Assembly (NCBI GenBank): GCA_033558025.1
Contig: JAUCEF010000001.1
Location: 1,240,001-1,304,000 of the forward strand
DNA: 64,000 nucleotides
Source of the DNA: Phytophthora sp. 'mugwort'
Lineage: Eukaryota; Oomycota; Peronosporomycetes; Peronosporales; Peronosporaceae
Direction of reading: 5' to 3'
Both the position numbers and the translations under genes were made by a program. The first letter of the stretch is position 1. Each line of letters opens with the position of its first letter. Below, piece by piece: positions 12,421 to 22,528 of this stretch. The notes beneath the pieces are model-generated. The model saw only the letters and a program-made list of their open reading frames with translations. It ran no database searches and was not told where the DNA came from.

Positions 12421-12434
12421 CCCCCCCCCCCCCC
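12415..12434. repeat. Poly-C homopolymer (20 nt)
   Basis: A run of 20 C exactly at the 3' limit of the recognisable gypsy chromodomain. It is the second long C run in the window that coincides with a transposon remnant. Confidence 0.95.
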
Positions 12435-13212
12435 GCAAATTCATTGTCACGTCATGTGTGGACGACTTTGTCACCAGAGGACCAAATTGAAGCAACAGAA
12501 GTTCGCCATGGTGGTCGCGGCCGTCGTCGAGAGGGGAAGTGATCTGGTTTGTACCCTTACACAGAGGTGCATCATTGTGCACCAGATTCCAAAGTAGTTC
12601 TAGTTTGTAGCCAAGGAGTTAGTATGCATGTGGATACAGCTTGTTGCGCATCCTAGAAGACGAGAGATCAATGTCAGTTTCCATTATTCTCCACAAACCT
12701 CAAGTGAAAGTCGAAGAAGACAGATCCGTTATCATATTGTAGGCCGAGGCAGCCCTGTCCCGCCCAGCTTGAGGGTGGGCGTTTAATAAAAAAATGGGCT
12801 AGATGGAGAGTGGCTCCTTAAGTATCGAAATTGTACCTATTATTTCGAAGTATACGAACATTATGTAATCACAATTGCTGCAATCTTGCGAAAAGTTGTC
12901 GACATAATCTGTGCACAGCGAGTGTTCGACATAATTGTGTAAGAAATATAAATTTGAAACGTTCTAAATAGTGGCTTTTGTCTTGCTGAACGTTTTTGGA
13001 CACCCTGCACAAAAGCGTTCTATTATTTAAGCTGGATGTTTCGGCGATATATGAGGCCCCTTTTTTCAAAAGTATCATTACGCCTATTTTATGTGTGTTG
13101 TGAGTTTTTTGCTAGAGGCCTTTGAAGTTGGGTGAGGAGAAATCGGGTGGTTTCAGCGCTTTCATGAAAACGACAAAAGGAAAACAGCGCCTCCCAAAAG
13201 GACAACTGGCGA
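12435..13212. other. Intergenic stretch
   Basis: I see no supported gene. The DNA is AT-rich around 12780-13080 and may include remnants of the flanking elements. Confidence 0.5.
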
Positions 13213-15322
13213 ATGTCCAGCGACAGCGATCTCGGCTGGTTGTTCGGCGACTCCTCCGCTGAGAGCGACAACGATACTGACGCAGGTGCTGCAGGTCAGG
13301 CTTGCAGTCACCAAGCAGAGAAAAACGATGGCAACGTCAGCAGCGATTCCACGTCAGGGCACTGTCTGTCTGGTAGGAACCACAATTCCACTTGCGAGTG
13401 AGGTGCAGAGGCTCAAACGGGCTGGTGTGTTGCGGCAAGCAGTGCCTGGTCGGAATGCGTGCGCAGCTAACGCAGCTAGTGGGCTCGCTGCGTGATATGA
13501 ATAAGGGAGAGCAGTGGACGTCGCTGGTAACTACTATCACGACGTGCGCCGTTGCTGCGGCGCCTGATAAAAATGCAAGAACATGCTCGAGAGCGACGGC
13601 CGACCCGGCACCAGACCAAACTATCACGAATGCCGCCAGTGCGCAGCCGGCGCGCGAGCGTTTCCAGTACATCTTGTCATGCGTCGGCCCCGTCTGCAAG
13701 GAGGCATTCCAAATGCTATATGATATTAGCCACCGCACGCTGCACGTGTACCGAAAGCGTGTACGCAATGAAATCATTGCAGTGAACCCGCACGGTGGGG
13801 AGCAGAATCAAAACCATGCTGAAATCGACGCAGGGCTGCTGGTCGACTGGTTCGTAAAAGTGGCTTCAGGTTTGGGTGAGGTGGTGCCTGTTCGCGTCCG
13901 GATGAAGAAGGTTGCGGAGGCCCACACTCGCCGGTACTACGGCGCGGAGGACTACACCCCGCTGTCATCAAATTTCATCTGGGAGCTCTTGTGCGCGGAG
14001 TACGTGACGTACCTAAACGAAAACTACTTGGACAAGGTGCGGCCGTCGGAGAGTTCTTTCATGCCATCCTGAAGCGACGTTGCCCAACAATCCACTTTAG
14101 GTCGCCAGGAGACCAAGTATGCGATCAGTGCGCCATCTACCGGTTGCAGATGATGGACTCTCCCGACGGAGAGCGCGCAAATGTATTTGGTGAGCACCTT
14201 GAGGACGCCAAGGGGATGACCTATTAGTGGTCGTTTTGAATTATTGATGATCTTGTTGTGATATTTTCGAATAATTTTCTAACTTTTGACTTTGTGTTGA
14301 TGTACTACAGTCGAGTACAAGCAAGACGTGGAGAAGTCCGACCAGGGGCACTTGTGCTCAATATGTACTTCGCCCAAAACCTCGCGTTGCCTCACACACA
14401 CGACACCCCTTCGGGTTTGCATTTCCTGTCGCTGTGGAGCATCTCTTTCTTTGGCGTATACTCTACCATCGACAAGAAGCACCACCACTACCTATATGGT
14501 GAGTGAAAGGGCGGGAAAGGAGCGAACGAGGTCTGCAGCATGCTGGCCCACATACGCATGTACTATGGCAAGCTGCAGATGGCGTGTGTGGACAAGATCC
14601 CAGAAGACGTGCAAAAGGCCAAAGTAACAGTGTCGGCGGTCAATGCGGGCACACAAAACAAGGGTTCGTACCACGTCGGGTTCCTGACCATGCTTGTGAA
14701 CAATGGCGTCGTGGAAGAAGCGGGGGTAAAGTTTATTCAAAAAGGACACATGAAAAACGCAGTGGACCGAGGCTTCGGCAGCGCGAAGCAGCATATCCCG
14801 CATATTTCGGCCTGGAACCCGACCACCCGCGTAGACGGCGTCGACGGAGCCAACATTTCTCACCGCACGGTCAACTTAAGCGATAGAAGCTGAACCGTTC
14901 CAGCTCTTCAGGACTTCGTTGCACACATTAATAAGAAGTTAAAAGCATTCAGAAGTATCAGTTCTTTCGCACGACGCGAAAACATTCCGGTGTCGTCGAA
15001 TGTCGCCGCCGCCTTACTAGCGAGCCTACCAAGGCTACCGTATCGAGTGCGCCTCTTCACACATCGAAGGATTTCAAGGTCCTGTGGGAGAGCATCCCAA
15101 GCGCGACAGACCGGGAGTCAACCCCGAAAAGAAGGCGACATGAACAGTAAGATCAAGCCATATGTGCTCAAGGAATTTGTTAACGACGACCTCTACGCAG
15201 TTCCGATACCGGCGATAACGGCAAAGACTGCCGAGATTAAGAAGAAGCGCCGTGCGCGCGCAGCAGCACGTATGAGAGAGATGGCCATCGCAGATGACGA
15301 AGGAAAGCTCGCCGCAGTCTAA
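13213..15322 (+). pseudogene. Transposon-like gene of DUF7869 type, frameshifted
   Basis: This gene resembles a widespread eukaryotic, probably transposon-derived family (which I believe is DUF7869); its biochemical role is unknown to me. The first frame (13213) gives an acidic start MSSDSDLGWLFGDSSAESDN. The main N-terminal block (13392-14072) ends near SESSF. One base appears lost at about 14060, and the frame then continues as HAILKRRCPTIHF with a CDQC cysteine pair (about 14120). A further frame change near 14340 leads into VLNMYFAQNLALP and SLWSISFFGVY (14360-14460). A TGA stop at 14504 precedes KGGKGANEVCSMLAHI, and then come TQNKGSYHVGFLTMLV and KGHMKNAVDRGFGSAKQ (14650-14790), the family core with its QNK and H...DR.FG signatures. 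A lysine/arginine-rich tail ends at 15322. The blocks are well kept, so the breaks look recent. Confidence 0.6.
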
Positions 15323-16099
15323 AAAAGTAAACAGGGGTAGTGATACTATCGAATAGTTTGGCAGATAGTTTCAAGTGAAGCCAGAGTTCGGAGCATTTGT
15401 AGCAGTCGAGTGAGTCCAGATTTTTTTTGAAAAGGTTGTAATGCGTTTTAAGAGTCGCCGAAATACCATTGGGGATAATATCGTTTTTAGAATCTAAAAC
15501 CAGGATGAAACATTCTTTGACATTTTTTTCCGCAGGCATCTCCCGCCGATACCGACAACTTTTGTTTGTTTGACTTTTAAGGGTGCAGATAACGCCAAAA
15601 GGTACCCACTACAACGTAGTATAGCTCGCTTGGTTTTTTAATGTTTATTCTGTAATGTTACTTTTGAATAAAAGGGGCTCAAATTTGCCATATTACTTTC
15701 AAAGGGTGAAAGGAAACAACTATTTAGGTTTGTATACTGCTTGTCATCGGGAACACTTTTCATTCCTGTTGAAACATATTCCAAGAGTAGGGATTCCCAT
15801 CGCGGGGGTCATCTGTCTCTAGCTTATCCATAACAAAGCACAATACATTTGTTGAGTAGCGCTTGTGGCCTTGAGGGCAATGCCGAAGTGAGAAGCTTAA
15901 ACCTGTCCTTCTTGTCTTTCTAGACTTCTACTCCTGTTGTTCCCCCTTGATATTCTGTTGAGTACTTGCTCAAACACAGTTATAGCCCCTCGGAATCACC
16001 AACATAGACAAATTGATGATCAGCCAATCAGATTATGGTTCGAAATGAACCGTGCCGCGATCCACAAACGTAGCAAACCGTGCAAGAGCGGTGTACTTC
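15323..16099. other. Intergenic stretch
   Basis: No supported gene. AT-rich, with several T runs around 15420-15660. It ends where the copia RNase H tail (minus strand) begins. Confidence 0.5.
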
Positions 16100-16701
16100 A
16101 ACACTCTTGCTCGCCGTTAATGCGCGGTGACTTTGGACTTGATCCCGCTCGCATCGCGCAGGTACGGCAGCTTCTTGGTACCCAGCGTCATTGTCAGCGA
16201 TCCGCGAGCTGACGCTTGTGTCGATGGAGTCGATCCTACCCGTTCCGCGCTCGACGTGTTCACGTATGAAATGGTGGCGATTGTCAACATGGTTGCTTCT
16301 CGCGCGGTACTCAGCGTTCCGTGCCAATGCATAGCACCTGGGTTATCCTACTAAATCTGCGTTCCTCAGGCAGAGACCATAACCCATGTCCTTAAGTACA
16401 ACCAGAGTCCACAATATCTACCCGACACACGGAAAGCCTGTTATCGAAGTTGTTAATCCAAATGGCGTCCGTGTACGTTTCCGTCATAACCGCCCCAGAG
16501 CCACACTGGCAAGTCGCGTGTCGCCTTCAGTATCAAAGAACACGAATCCCTGATCGCCAACGTTGCAAAAACCTAAACCGTAAGCCCTCCAAGAACCGCA
16601 AAGGCTTCGTTACCACCTAGGTAATATCCGGGCGCGTGAATTCAGCAATGCAGAGAAAACAGCAGATGCGAGATCAGTACGGTGTTAACCACATTTCAGT
16701 A

Positions 16702-16713
16702 CCCCCCCCCCCC
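16702..16713. repeat. Poly-C run (12 nt)
   Basis: A run of 12 C inside the copia remnant, followed by G and CCC. Confidence 0.9.
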
Positions 16714-16885
16714 GCCCGTTCCAAAGGACTGTGCCTTCAATAAATTCAAGATAGCTGCACGTGGTTGTCCACAAATTTTGCGTTCGCCTGGCCAAACTTT
16801 TCCACTATATGCTCAAAGTACCGAGTAGCTAAATCATAAGCGTTCCAAGAATCCTGGCGTGATCGCTCTCTATGCCTAAGATGAG

Positions 16886-16977
16886 CTTGGCAGCATCCAA
16901 CTCCTTCATCTTGAATGCCGTCTTGGGAGCGCTTGGCAGCATCCAACTCCTTCATCTTGAATGCCGCCTTTGGAGCG
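16886..16977. repeat. 46-bp tandem duplication inside copia RT
   Basis: Two copies of a 46-bp unit (16886-16931 and 16932-16977) beginning CTTGGCAGCATCCAACTCC differ at only about three bases. On the minus strand the unit encodes the RT block KMKELDAAK. Since 46 is not a multiple of three, the duplication itself shifts the frame. Confidence 0.95.
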
Positions 16978-17489
16978 CTCTTCACTTCAGGGATCTCACC
17001 ACTTGCCTTGGCTGCGATGCTCGTATCATCGCCGTACAGGTATACGTATACGAAACCGGTCTTGGAACGCTTGGCATAGACACATTGATCTGCTCAATAG
17101 TTTCGGCCAAGAATGTAATGATGTGGGGCGGAGGAGAAGGAGTTGTCGAGTAGGAAGGAAATTTGGAAGTGATTCATTTTTGGGCGGTCCTTAGTTCGCT
17201 AGCGCTATATCTAAGCCGCCATGGAGGTTCTTGTGTGTCCTTTGTGCCACGCTGGATATTCTCCGCACGGTGACCAACCATTCCTCTACATCACATGCAA
17301 ACCTACACGTCACACTCTATTGACTATCTGATTGGCTGGAGACTCTGGGACATTCTCTGGTTTCGTCATCATGAGAATGATTGCGTGTACCATGAGTGTA
17401 GTTCACATACGTGATCCTTGGAAGATGTCGTGGTGTAGCGCGGCGTCTCCTTATGTGCAATTTATGCAAAATGTGCAAAATAAAATGTA

Positions 17490-17560
17490 TTCTCGATGGG
17501 ACTCGAACCCGTGACCTTTGTCTTGGACGATAGAAACTTTACATCTGCACCAGACTGTGC
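17490..17560 (-). repeat. tRNA-derived SINE-like sequence
   Basis: On the minus strand there is a box B (GGTTCGAGTCC, 17499-17509), and 33-43 bases before it a box A-like TGGTGCAGATG (17542-17552), the spacing of an internal Pol III promoter. The anticodon region would read CAA within GTCCAAGAC. There is no complementary acceptor stem and the T stem has a mismatch, so this is not a working tRNA gene. It sits inside the copia remnant, consistent with a SINE insertion; tRNA-derived SINEs are known in Phytophthora. Confidence 0.55.
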
Positions 17561-18251
17561 GTATATCGATTGTGTCGGGACCAAAGATTTTACCCATACG
17601 TAACCGATGTAAAAACACAATGTGTCGTAATTGCAAACCACATCCTTACAATGAACACACGGTGAATGGTCTTGTTCCACGCACTTTCAGCCTGCTCAAA
17701 CCGTTTATGGTCTTGTACAGACGGGACACTCGTTTGCCAGCGCCTGCAATGCCGCCTGGGACTACCATGTGCACACGATCTGTCCGATCACTCTTCAGGA
17801 ACGCTGTAACTATTCTCGATGTAGTCATCCACCACACATACAATCAGTACGGCCTGAATCGAATTCCTTTTTCCAAGGGAAAGTACGTTTCATAGAAGTT
17901 CACCCCGATGTTCGGCTTCGCAACCAGCCGTACCTTGTAGCGGATTACATGACCGTGCTCACGCTTTTCGCAAAACCAAATGGCAACCGATGGGACGCTA
18001 ATCCGCTCCGCATGGGACTAGTGTTCACATTCAGTGCTGCTCATGCGATAGCAATTCACCGTCACGATAGGCGGCAGCTTTATCGCTCGCCATCGTCTGT
18101 GCGTATGTGTCGGGTGGCAGGTTGAACCGACGACACTTGCAACGTACGGCAAAACCTCCTCAGCAATGAGACCGTCCTCATCGATCCTGGCCTGTTCCAG
18201 AGACCATGGATGGTCACTTCTTTCCGACTTAGCTTCGTCATCAGCGTTCAT

Positions 18252-18904
18252 ACCGTCCTTGTAACTGGGTTACTTTCAAAGCTATAGATTATGTGGGACA
18301 TATGTTCCACGTAATCTATAATTTTTCTTCTCTCGTAACAGTACTCAGTACAAGATAGTTAACATGATCTCAGTAGGTGGCTTTACGTCCAATAGATATG
18401 CATAGACTAGGTTCTACGATGCTACATAGTGAGTCCTATACATTTACAGCGCAGGATGCTCTATACGAACTCTTTACTTCACCTTTTGAAATAAAGAGTT
18501 CGTCTGCCTTGTTTTAAGGTACTTTTAACTCTTGAAATCCGTAAGTAGTTATCTTACGGGTTCGCGTTAGTTCTTGTATTGAACCTAAGATTATCCACCT
18601 TAAACAAGAGACGCCCTGAGTCTACGTCTTCCCCTGACGCTACAGCTAAAGCTACGGCGGCCCCGTTGCACTTGGTAGCACTTGTAAATCCAACACCTGT
18701 GGTTTACGACTACTTCCTCGTTGAGGATGGAGCAAATCTGCCCACTTACCCCCGAACCCACAGGAAGGGATTAAACCGTTGATGCCCTTGGTTGGTCCGA
18801 ATTGTTTGGTTCATCTTGCTTGGCTAGGCCCCGACATGGTGAATGCACATCAGGAGGTGTTCTCTAACTACGATAATAATATATTGGAACACAGCTAACA
18901 AAAG
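18252..18904. other. Intergenic stretch
   Basis: No supported gene. A short inverted match occurs at 18277-18322: ATAGATTATGTGGGACATA is followed by ATGTTCCACGTAATCTATA. It could be a small hairpin or a MITE remnant. Confidence 0.5.
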
Positions 18905-21228
18905 ATGGCGGAGGCCGCGGCATCTGCGACGCCCAGGCCGTCATCGGATGAAGCTCCCCGGAACCACTAATGACGGGCGTCAAGACCTTGAGGGGAAGGA
19001 CTGAGATAGTATCATGTTTGGGTCAATAAATCAAATTGACTATGACGTACGCCATGTTCAAGGCCGAGCAGCAGCGCGTAGTGGTAGCTATTTTCAACCC
19101 GGGTGGACGAGCGCAAGAGGGGGCACTGACGTGCAAAACCTCCGCGGGCGCTGTGTTCCCTTCTTGGGACCAGCTAAAACTCCAGCTCTCGTGAGTGTTC
19201 TCGCGGCCTAACCAGGCATATAGCGTGAGGTCACGCTTTCTCTCTACCCGCCAGCATTTAGTGAACTTCGTCCAGGAGTTGCGTACTCTTGTCGCTGGTA
19301 CAGCGGCAGCTTCCCTTCCTGAGGCCGCCAGGTGACCATCGTCTTGGAAGATCTTCGCACTGGAGTTTCCTCATCCGTGTTTACCTACCTCTTTGAGGAG
19401 GCCGTGAACGTGGCGTTCATCGCCGAGTTTGACTTTAAGCCTATGCGACTTGGATCGAGTCCACCTCAAGCCAGCTCGTCAGCCGCCTCCTCCCTCCCTC
19501 TCTCCCGGCTCATCCAACGACCCCGAGCGATGGACCTCAGCCATGACGAAGACGTGGAAGCCGAGCTTCTGGCTGCTGAGCAGCGCATTGGCATCCGTCA
19601 ACGCTACGTGTGTGGAAGCACCTAACACCTGCGTCCAGGTTGACCCCTGCGTAAGCACTGTCAGGCTCCTCCTAGCCGAACCTTGGCTTCCGAGCGGAAG
19701 CCTGGCTCACAGCGGGAAAACGCCAAAACCCAGTAGTCGCGAGGTGGCCTGCTGAGGAAGAACTAAGTTCTGCTGATACTCAATGGGGAGGTCAGCAGGG
19801 CTTATCCCTGTAGAGCACCGTCTCTTACACGGGACGCAGGCTTGCTGGTCGTCGTTACGAATGTCATGGTAATGCCCTTCACGGCCGCCTCGACGACGAA
19901 GCAAGCCATGAACTATCCTTATCGAGTCTGGCGCGTCGGGCAATTACGCTTGGCGTTCCACTATGTAAGGAAGTCAGCAATATGCTGAGGCGCTGACAGC
20001 GCGTATGTGTGATATATTCACTGTCCGTTTCGGGAAGGGAATTCGTGCCACGTTGCCCAATGATTTTGTGAACCGGTGCGTGAAATTGCTGGACTTTATA
20101 GCATCGAATGCTGTCTGGTCCTTGACATGGATCCGAGACTGATCTCATCATGGGCATGGCATGGCTCGAACGCCATGAGCCATGGATTGATTGGAGGTCT
20201 AAGACCTTAGGTGCTTAGCGCTTGCCTCCTAGCGGGGTTTTGGCGAGTGATGAATCCCACCTCTGGTAGTAATCAAAAGAGCTATTGACGCCAGCACTGG
20301 ACCAAGTCGGTCAAATGTGCTGCATATTGGAGTGCGTGAGTTAATGGACATCGATTGTATCGTGGACGCGACTCCCAAGCACTGTTCGTGGATGGAACGT
20401 GGAGTGGCACGTAATCCGCTGGGCGACGCTCGTTGCGTTAACTAAAAATCGCTGGACGCCGAAGTCATGGACGACCATGTGTCGAGGCGTCGTGGGCATA
20501 GCCTTGACGTTGAGCATGGAGTGGCATGTAATCCGCTGAGCGGTGTTTGTCGCGATAACGTGTCATCGCTGGATGGCATTGATATCGTGGTCGACAATAG
20601 TCGAGGCATCTTGGGGGTGGCGCTGACGGCGCGCGTGAAGCGGCACATAATCCGCTGAGCGGTGAGCACCAGGTCGGCGATGACCGGCTGCGTGCCAACG
20701 GTGGCGCGGACGGCTGCGTGGCGAGATATCACGGGTAGCTAGGCCCTGATGATGCGTGTAGAGTAGCATATCACCCACCGGGTGGAGACTGCGAGTCATG
20801 CAGTTCTTCGTCGGATGTCGATATAGACATGAAGGCTCCTTTATGGCAACAAGATGTGGAGATACCTGGCGATGCAAGTAGTGTGAATTGGTTGGCCTCT
20901 GCGAGGCGTAATGCTTCCACGAGGAGGAGGCAGCGACGCCGCATGGCGACTGCGAGACACAAAACGTTTGTCCTGACACAAGATGTGTCTCGAGTGGATG
21001 CCAGTAGCGAGCAGCGAATAGACACTCATAAATGGAGTGACCGACGAAGCCGATGAGGATACCAGCCATGAAGCTGTACCCGTGGTAGACGCTCGGTTAG
21101 AGCCGGACGAGATGAGTCGGTCATTGCTGATTTCGGTTGTCTTGAAGGCGGGCGAGCTAGCCGAAGTGAGCATCATACGACCTGAAGTAGAGTTGAACTT
21201 CTCGTCGCTAATGGATAAAGGATAAGTC
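18905..21228 (+). mobile_element. Ty3/gypsy gag-protease remnant
   Basis: This is the 5' part of a gypsy polyprotein, plus strand. The Gag start is MAEAAASATPRPSSDE at 18905. The Gag core has SWDQLKLQLS (about 19170), NFVQELRTLVAG (about 19265) and EDLRTGVSSSVF with FEEAVNVAFIAEFDF (19350-19440). A zinc-knuckle approach reads AMDLSHDEDVEAELLAAEQR (about 19530) with one knuckle start CGST. The protease end is DLIMGMAWLERHEPWIDWRS, reading from 20141 after what looks like a one-base loss in CTGATCTC. After a tandem-repeat linker (20345-20690) it resumes with EVSIIRPEVELNFSSL (21160-21215), the segment that precedes RT in this lineage, and stops at 21228. RT and integrase are absent, so the element is truncated. 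Confidence 0.8.
20345..20690 (+). repeat. Three imperfect tandem units of about 118 bp
   Basis: Three units each contain a core like GGCACGTAATCCGCTGGGCG, at 20402-20425, 20519-20545 and 20637-20664 (spacing about 117-119 bp). Each unit also has a TCGCTGGA- or CGTGGTCGA-like part. They sit in the linker between the gypsy protease and RT, so they probably encode a repeated peptide there. Confidence 0.7.
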
Positions 21229-21299
21229 GAATAGGTTGATAATGCGAGGTAATTAGAGAGAAAATCTAAAAAAACGAATTACAGTGCGGTGAATTAACG

Positions 21300-21380
21300 G
21301 TCTCAAGAGGGCTCGAACGCGCTACATCCCTGTCCCAAAGGGACCCTCACTAAGATCAGCCGGCTGAACCGATAGCACTG
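21300..21380 (-). repeat. tRNA-derived SINE-like sequence
   Basis: On the minus strand, GCGTTCGAGCCC (21309-21320) resembles box B and CGGTTCAGCCGGCTGA (21355-21371) resembles box A, at tRNA-like spacing. The arms do not pair into a full cloverleaf, so I take it as SINE-derived rather than a functional tRNA. Confidence 0.5.
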
Positions 21381-21693
21381 ATGGGAACGCGTAAAATGAT
21401 GCTAACCTTGCGCATTTTTCGTCTGTACTCGTTTTATAATCAATAACGTGGCTTGCCAATGGACATGTACCAATTCATGGGCTCCAAGCAACATTACCCA
21501 CTTGAGGGCTTTGCTGTCGACGTGCTGTTGATGTGGTTGAGATCGAATGTTGTCACATGCCAATGGATTTGTTCATTTCTTTCTTTGTCACGACCCATTT
21601 TACATGACGCCCCACTAGAACAGCGAATGTCCTTAACTCCTCCCCATGCCCGAGACCATCTTGCTGCGCCCATTAACCAATCCCTATACCCCT

Positions 21694-21704
21694 ATACACG
21701 ATAA
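21694..21704 (+). repeat. Motif ATACACGATAA, copy 1
   Basis: The same 11 bases occur at 27335-27345 and 27874-27884, all on the plus strand around the piggyBac remnants. Confidence 0.8.
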
Positions 21705-22273
21705 TTTTTATCTTAACGATGTGCAAACATAGTGACGTCAAGATATTCGATATCGTGTCTTGTTCACAGTCGAGAAGACGCCCAATCCCTACCTGTCCCC
21801 AGCCAATCTATCGTGCCTGTAATGGCATAACGTGTCCTCACGATACACGATTAAAGGCTAATTGTGTTGTGGCTAATTCATTTGTGTTCAAAAACTGAAC
21901 GACTGATGAGAATCATCGAATATAATTGATTTTTAGAGAATTGCACAACACAGATGGCGATCGGTAAGCACGACTTGCGAGATTGCACACTCTGGTCAGC
22001 TCAAAGATCAGCACAAAACACCTGCCTGTCCTCCGCGCCGCCAATAGTGACGCGTGTACACTGACGGCTACTCGGCGGGCTGCCACTCTCAGATTCTTCC
22101 CTCTATGGCGCATCCGAATTTTCCGCATCGCTCTCACCGTCGGCACCAATGCGTGCCGGCTTCCGTGCTCGCAGCTTTTTTTCCCGCTGCATCTGGGGGA
22201 TCCTCGCCCCATCCTACCAGTGCTTATGCCACATTTCGAAGCAGGACGTTGCCGCCCCGTTAACTCGTATATT

Positions 22274-22528
22274 TCATCTGTTACAGAGGAACACGCATGA
22301 TGCCAGCGAGTGCGTCGACGATGTTTTCAGCTTGCAAGCCGCACAGTAGAACGTCGTCTTACCACCGCGCGGTTGGTTAGCGAGCTTCAAAATCGAACAG
22401 ACCTTGCAAGGCTTCTGTCCAGTGTTGCCGATCAGCTGTTCCTTGGACAGGCGGTTCCTTGGTGTGTTCATTTGAACCATTTCTTCGTTCCATCGGAGAG
22501 CGTTAATCAAACCAAGGAACGATGACAC
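22274..22528 (-). pseudogene. piggyBac C-terminal cysteine-rich domain fragment
   Basis: The minus strand encodes the zinc-ribbon-like end typical of oomycete piggyBac transposases: KPCKVCSILKLANQ, then TTFYCAACKLKT and CVFLCN, i.e. paired CxxC groups and a final C. It is open from 22528. The body of a piggyBac transposase lies at 25235-28331 in the same orientation and lacks exactly this domain, so the two are probably one element split by the hAT gene between them. It could also be a separate copy. Confidence 0.75.

Larger units (their letters stand above)
16100..18251 (-). mobile_element. Ty1/copia RT-RNase H remnant
   Basis: This is a decayed copia polyprotein, read leftwards. Blocks in order: LEQARIDEDGLIAEEVL (about 18200, the linker before RT); VTAFLKSDRTDRVHMVVPGG with TINGLSRLK (17700-17820, RT finger region); YLYGDDTSIAAKASGEIPEV (about 17000-17045, where GDD replaces the usual VDD catalytic motif); AFKMKELDAAK (duplicated, about 16890-16970); EKFGQANAKFVDN (about 16760-16800); and the RNase H end with VDNRHHFIREHVERGT (about 16245-16300) and GTKKLPYLRDASGIK (about 16140-16185). 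It carries a SINE-like tRNA sequence, a 46-bp tandem duplication and several frameshifts. No LTRs were recognised. Confidence 0.8.
21229..22273. other. Non-coding stretch between gypsy and piggyBac remnants
   Basis: No supported gene. It holds a tRNA-like SINE candidate (21300-21380), the 11-mer ATACACGATAA (21694-21704) and its variant ATACACGATTA (21843-21853). Confidence 0.5.

Noticed and set aside
12388..12582. Polyglycine/polyproline frames across the C run at 12415-12434
   Set aside because: They are produced by the homopolymer itself.
17490..17560. A functional tRNA gene (anticodon CAA)
   Set aside because: No acceptor stem pairs with the 3' end and a T-stem base pair is broken, so I list it as SINE-derived.
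20402..20664. CRISPR-like array (three spaced repeats)
   Set aside because: The repeats are degenerate, the spacing of about 118 bp has related spacer sequence, and the setting is a eukaryotic gypsy linker; it is a tandem coding repeat.
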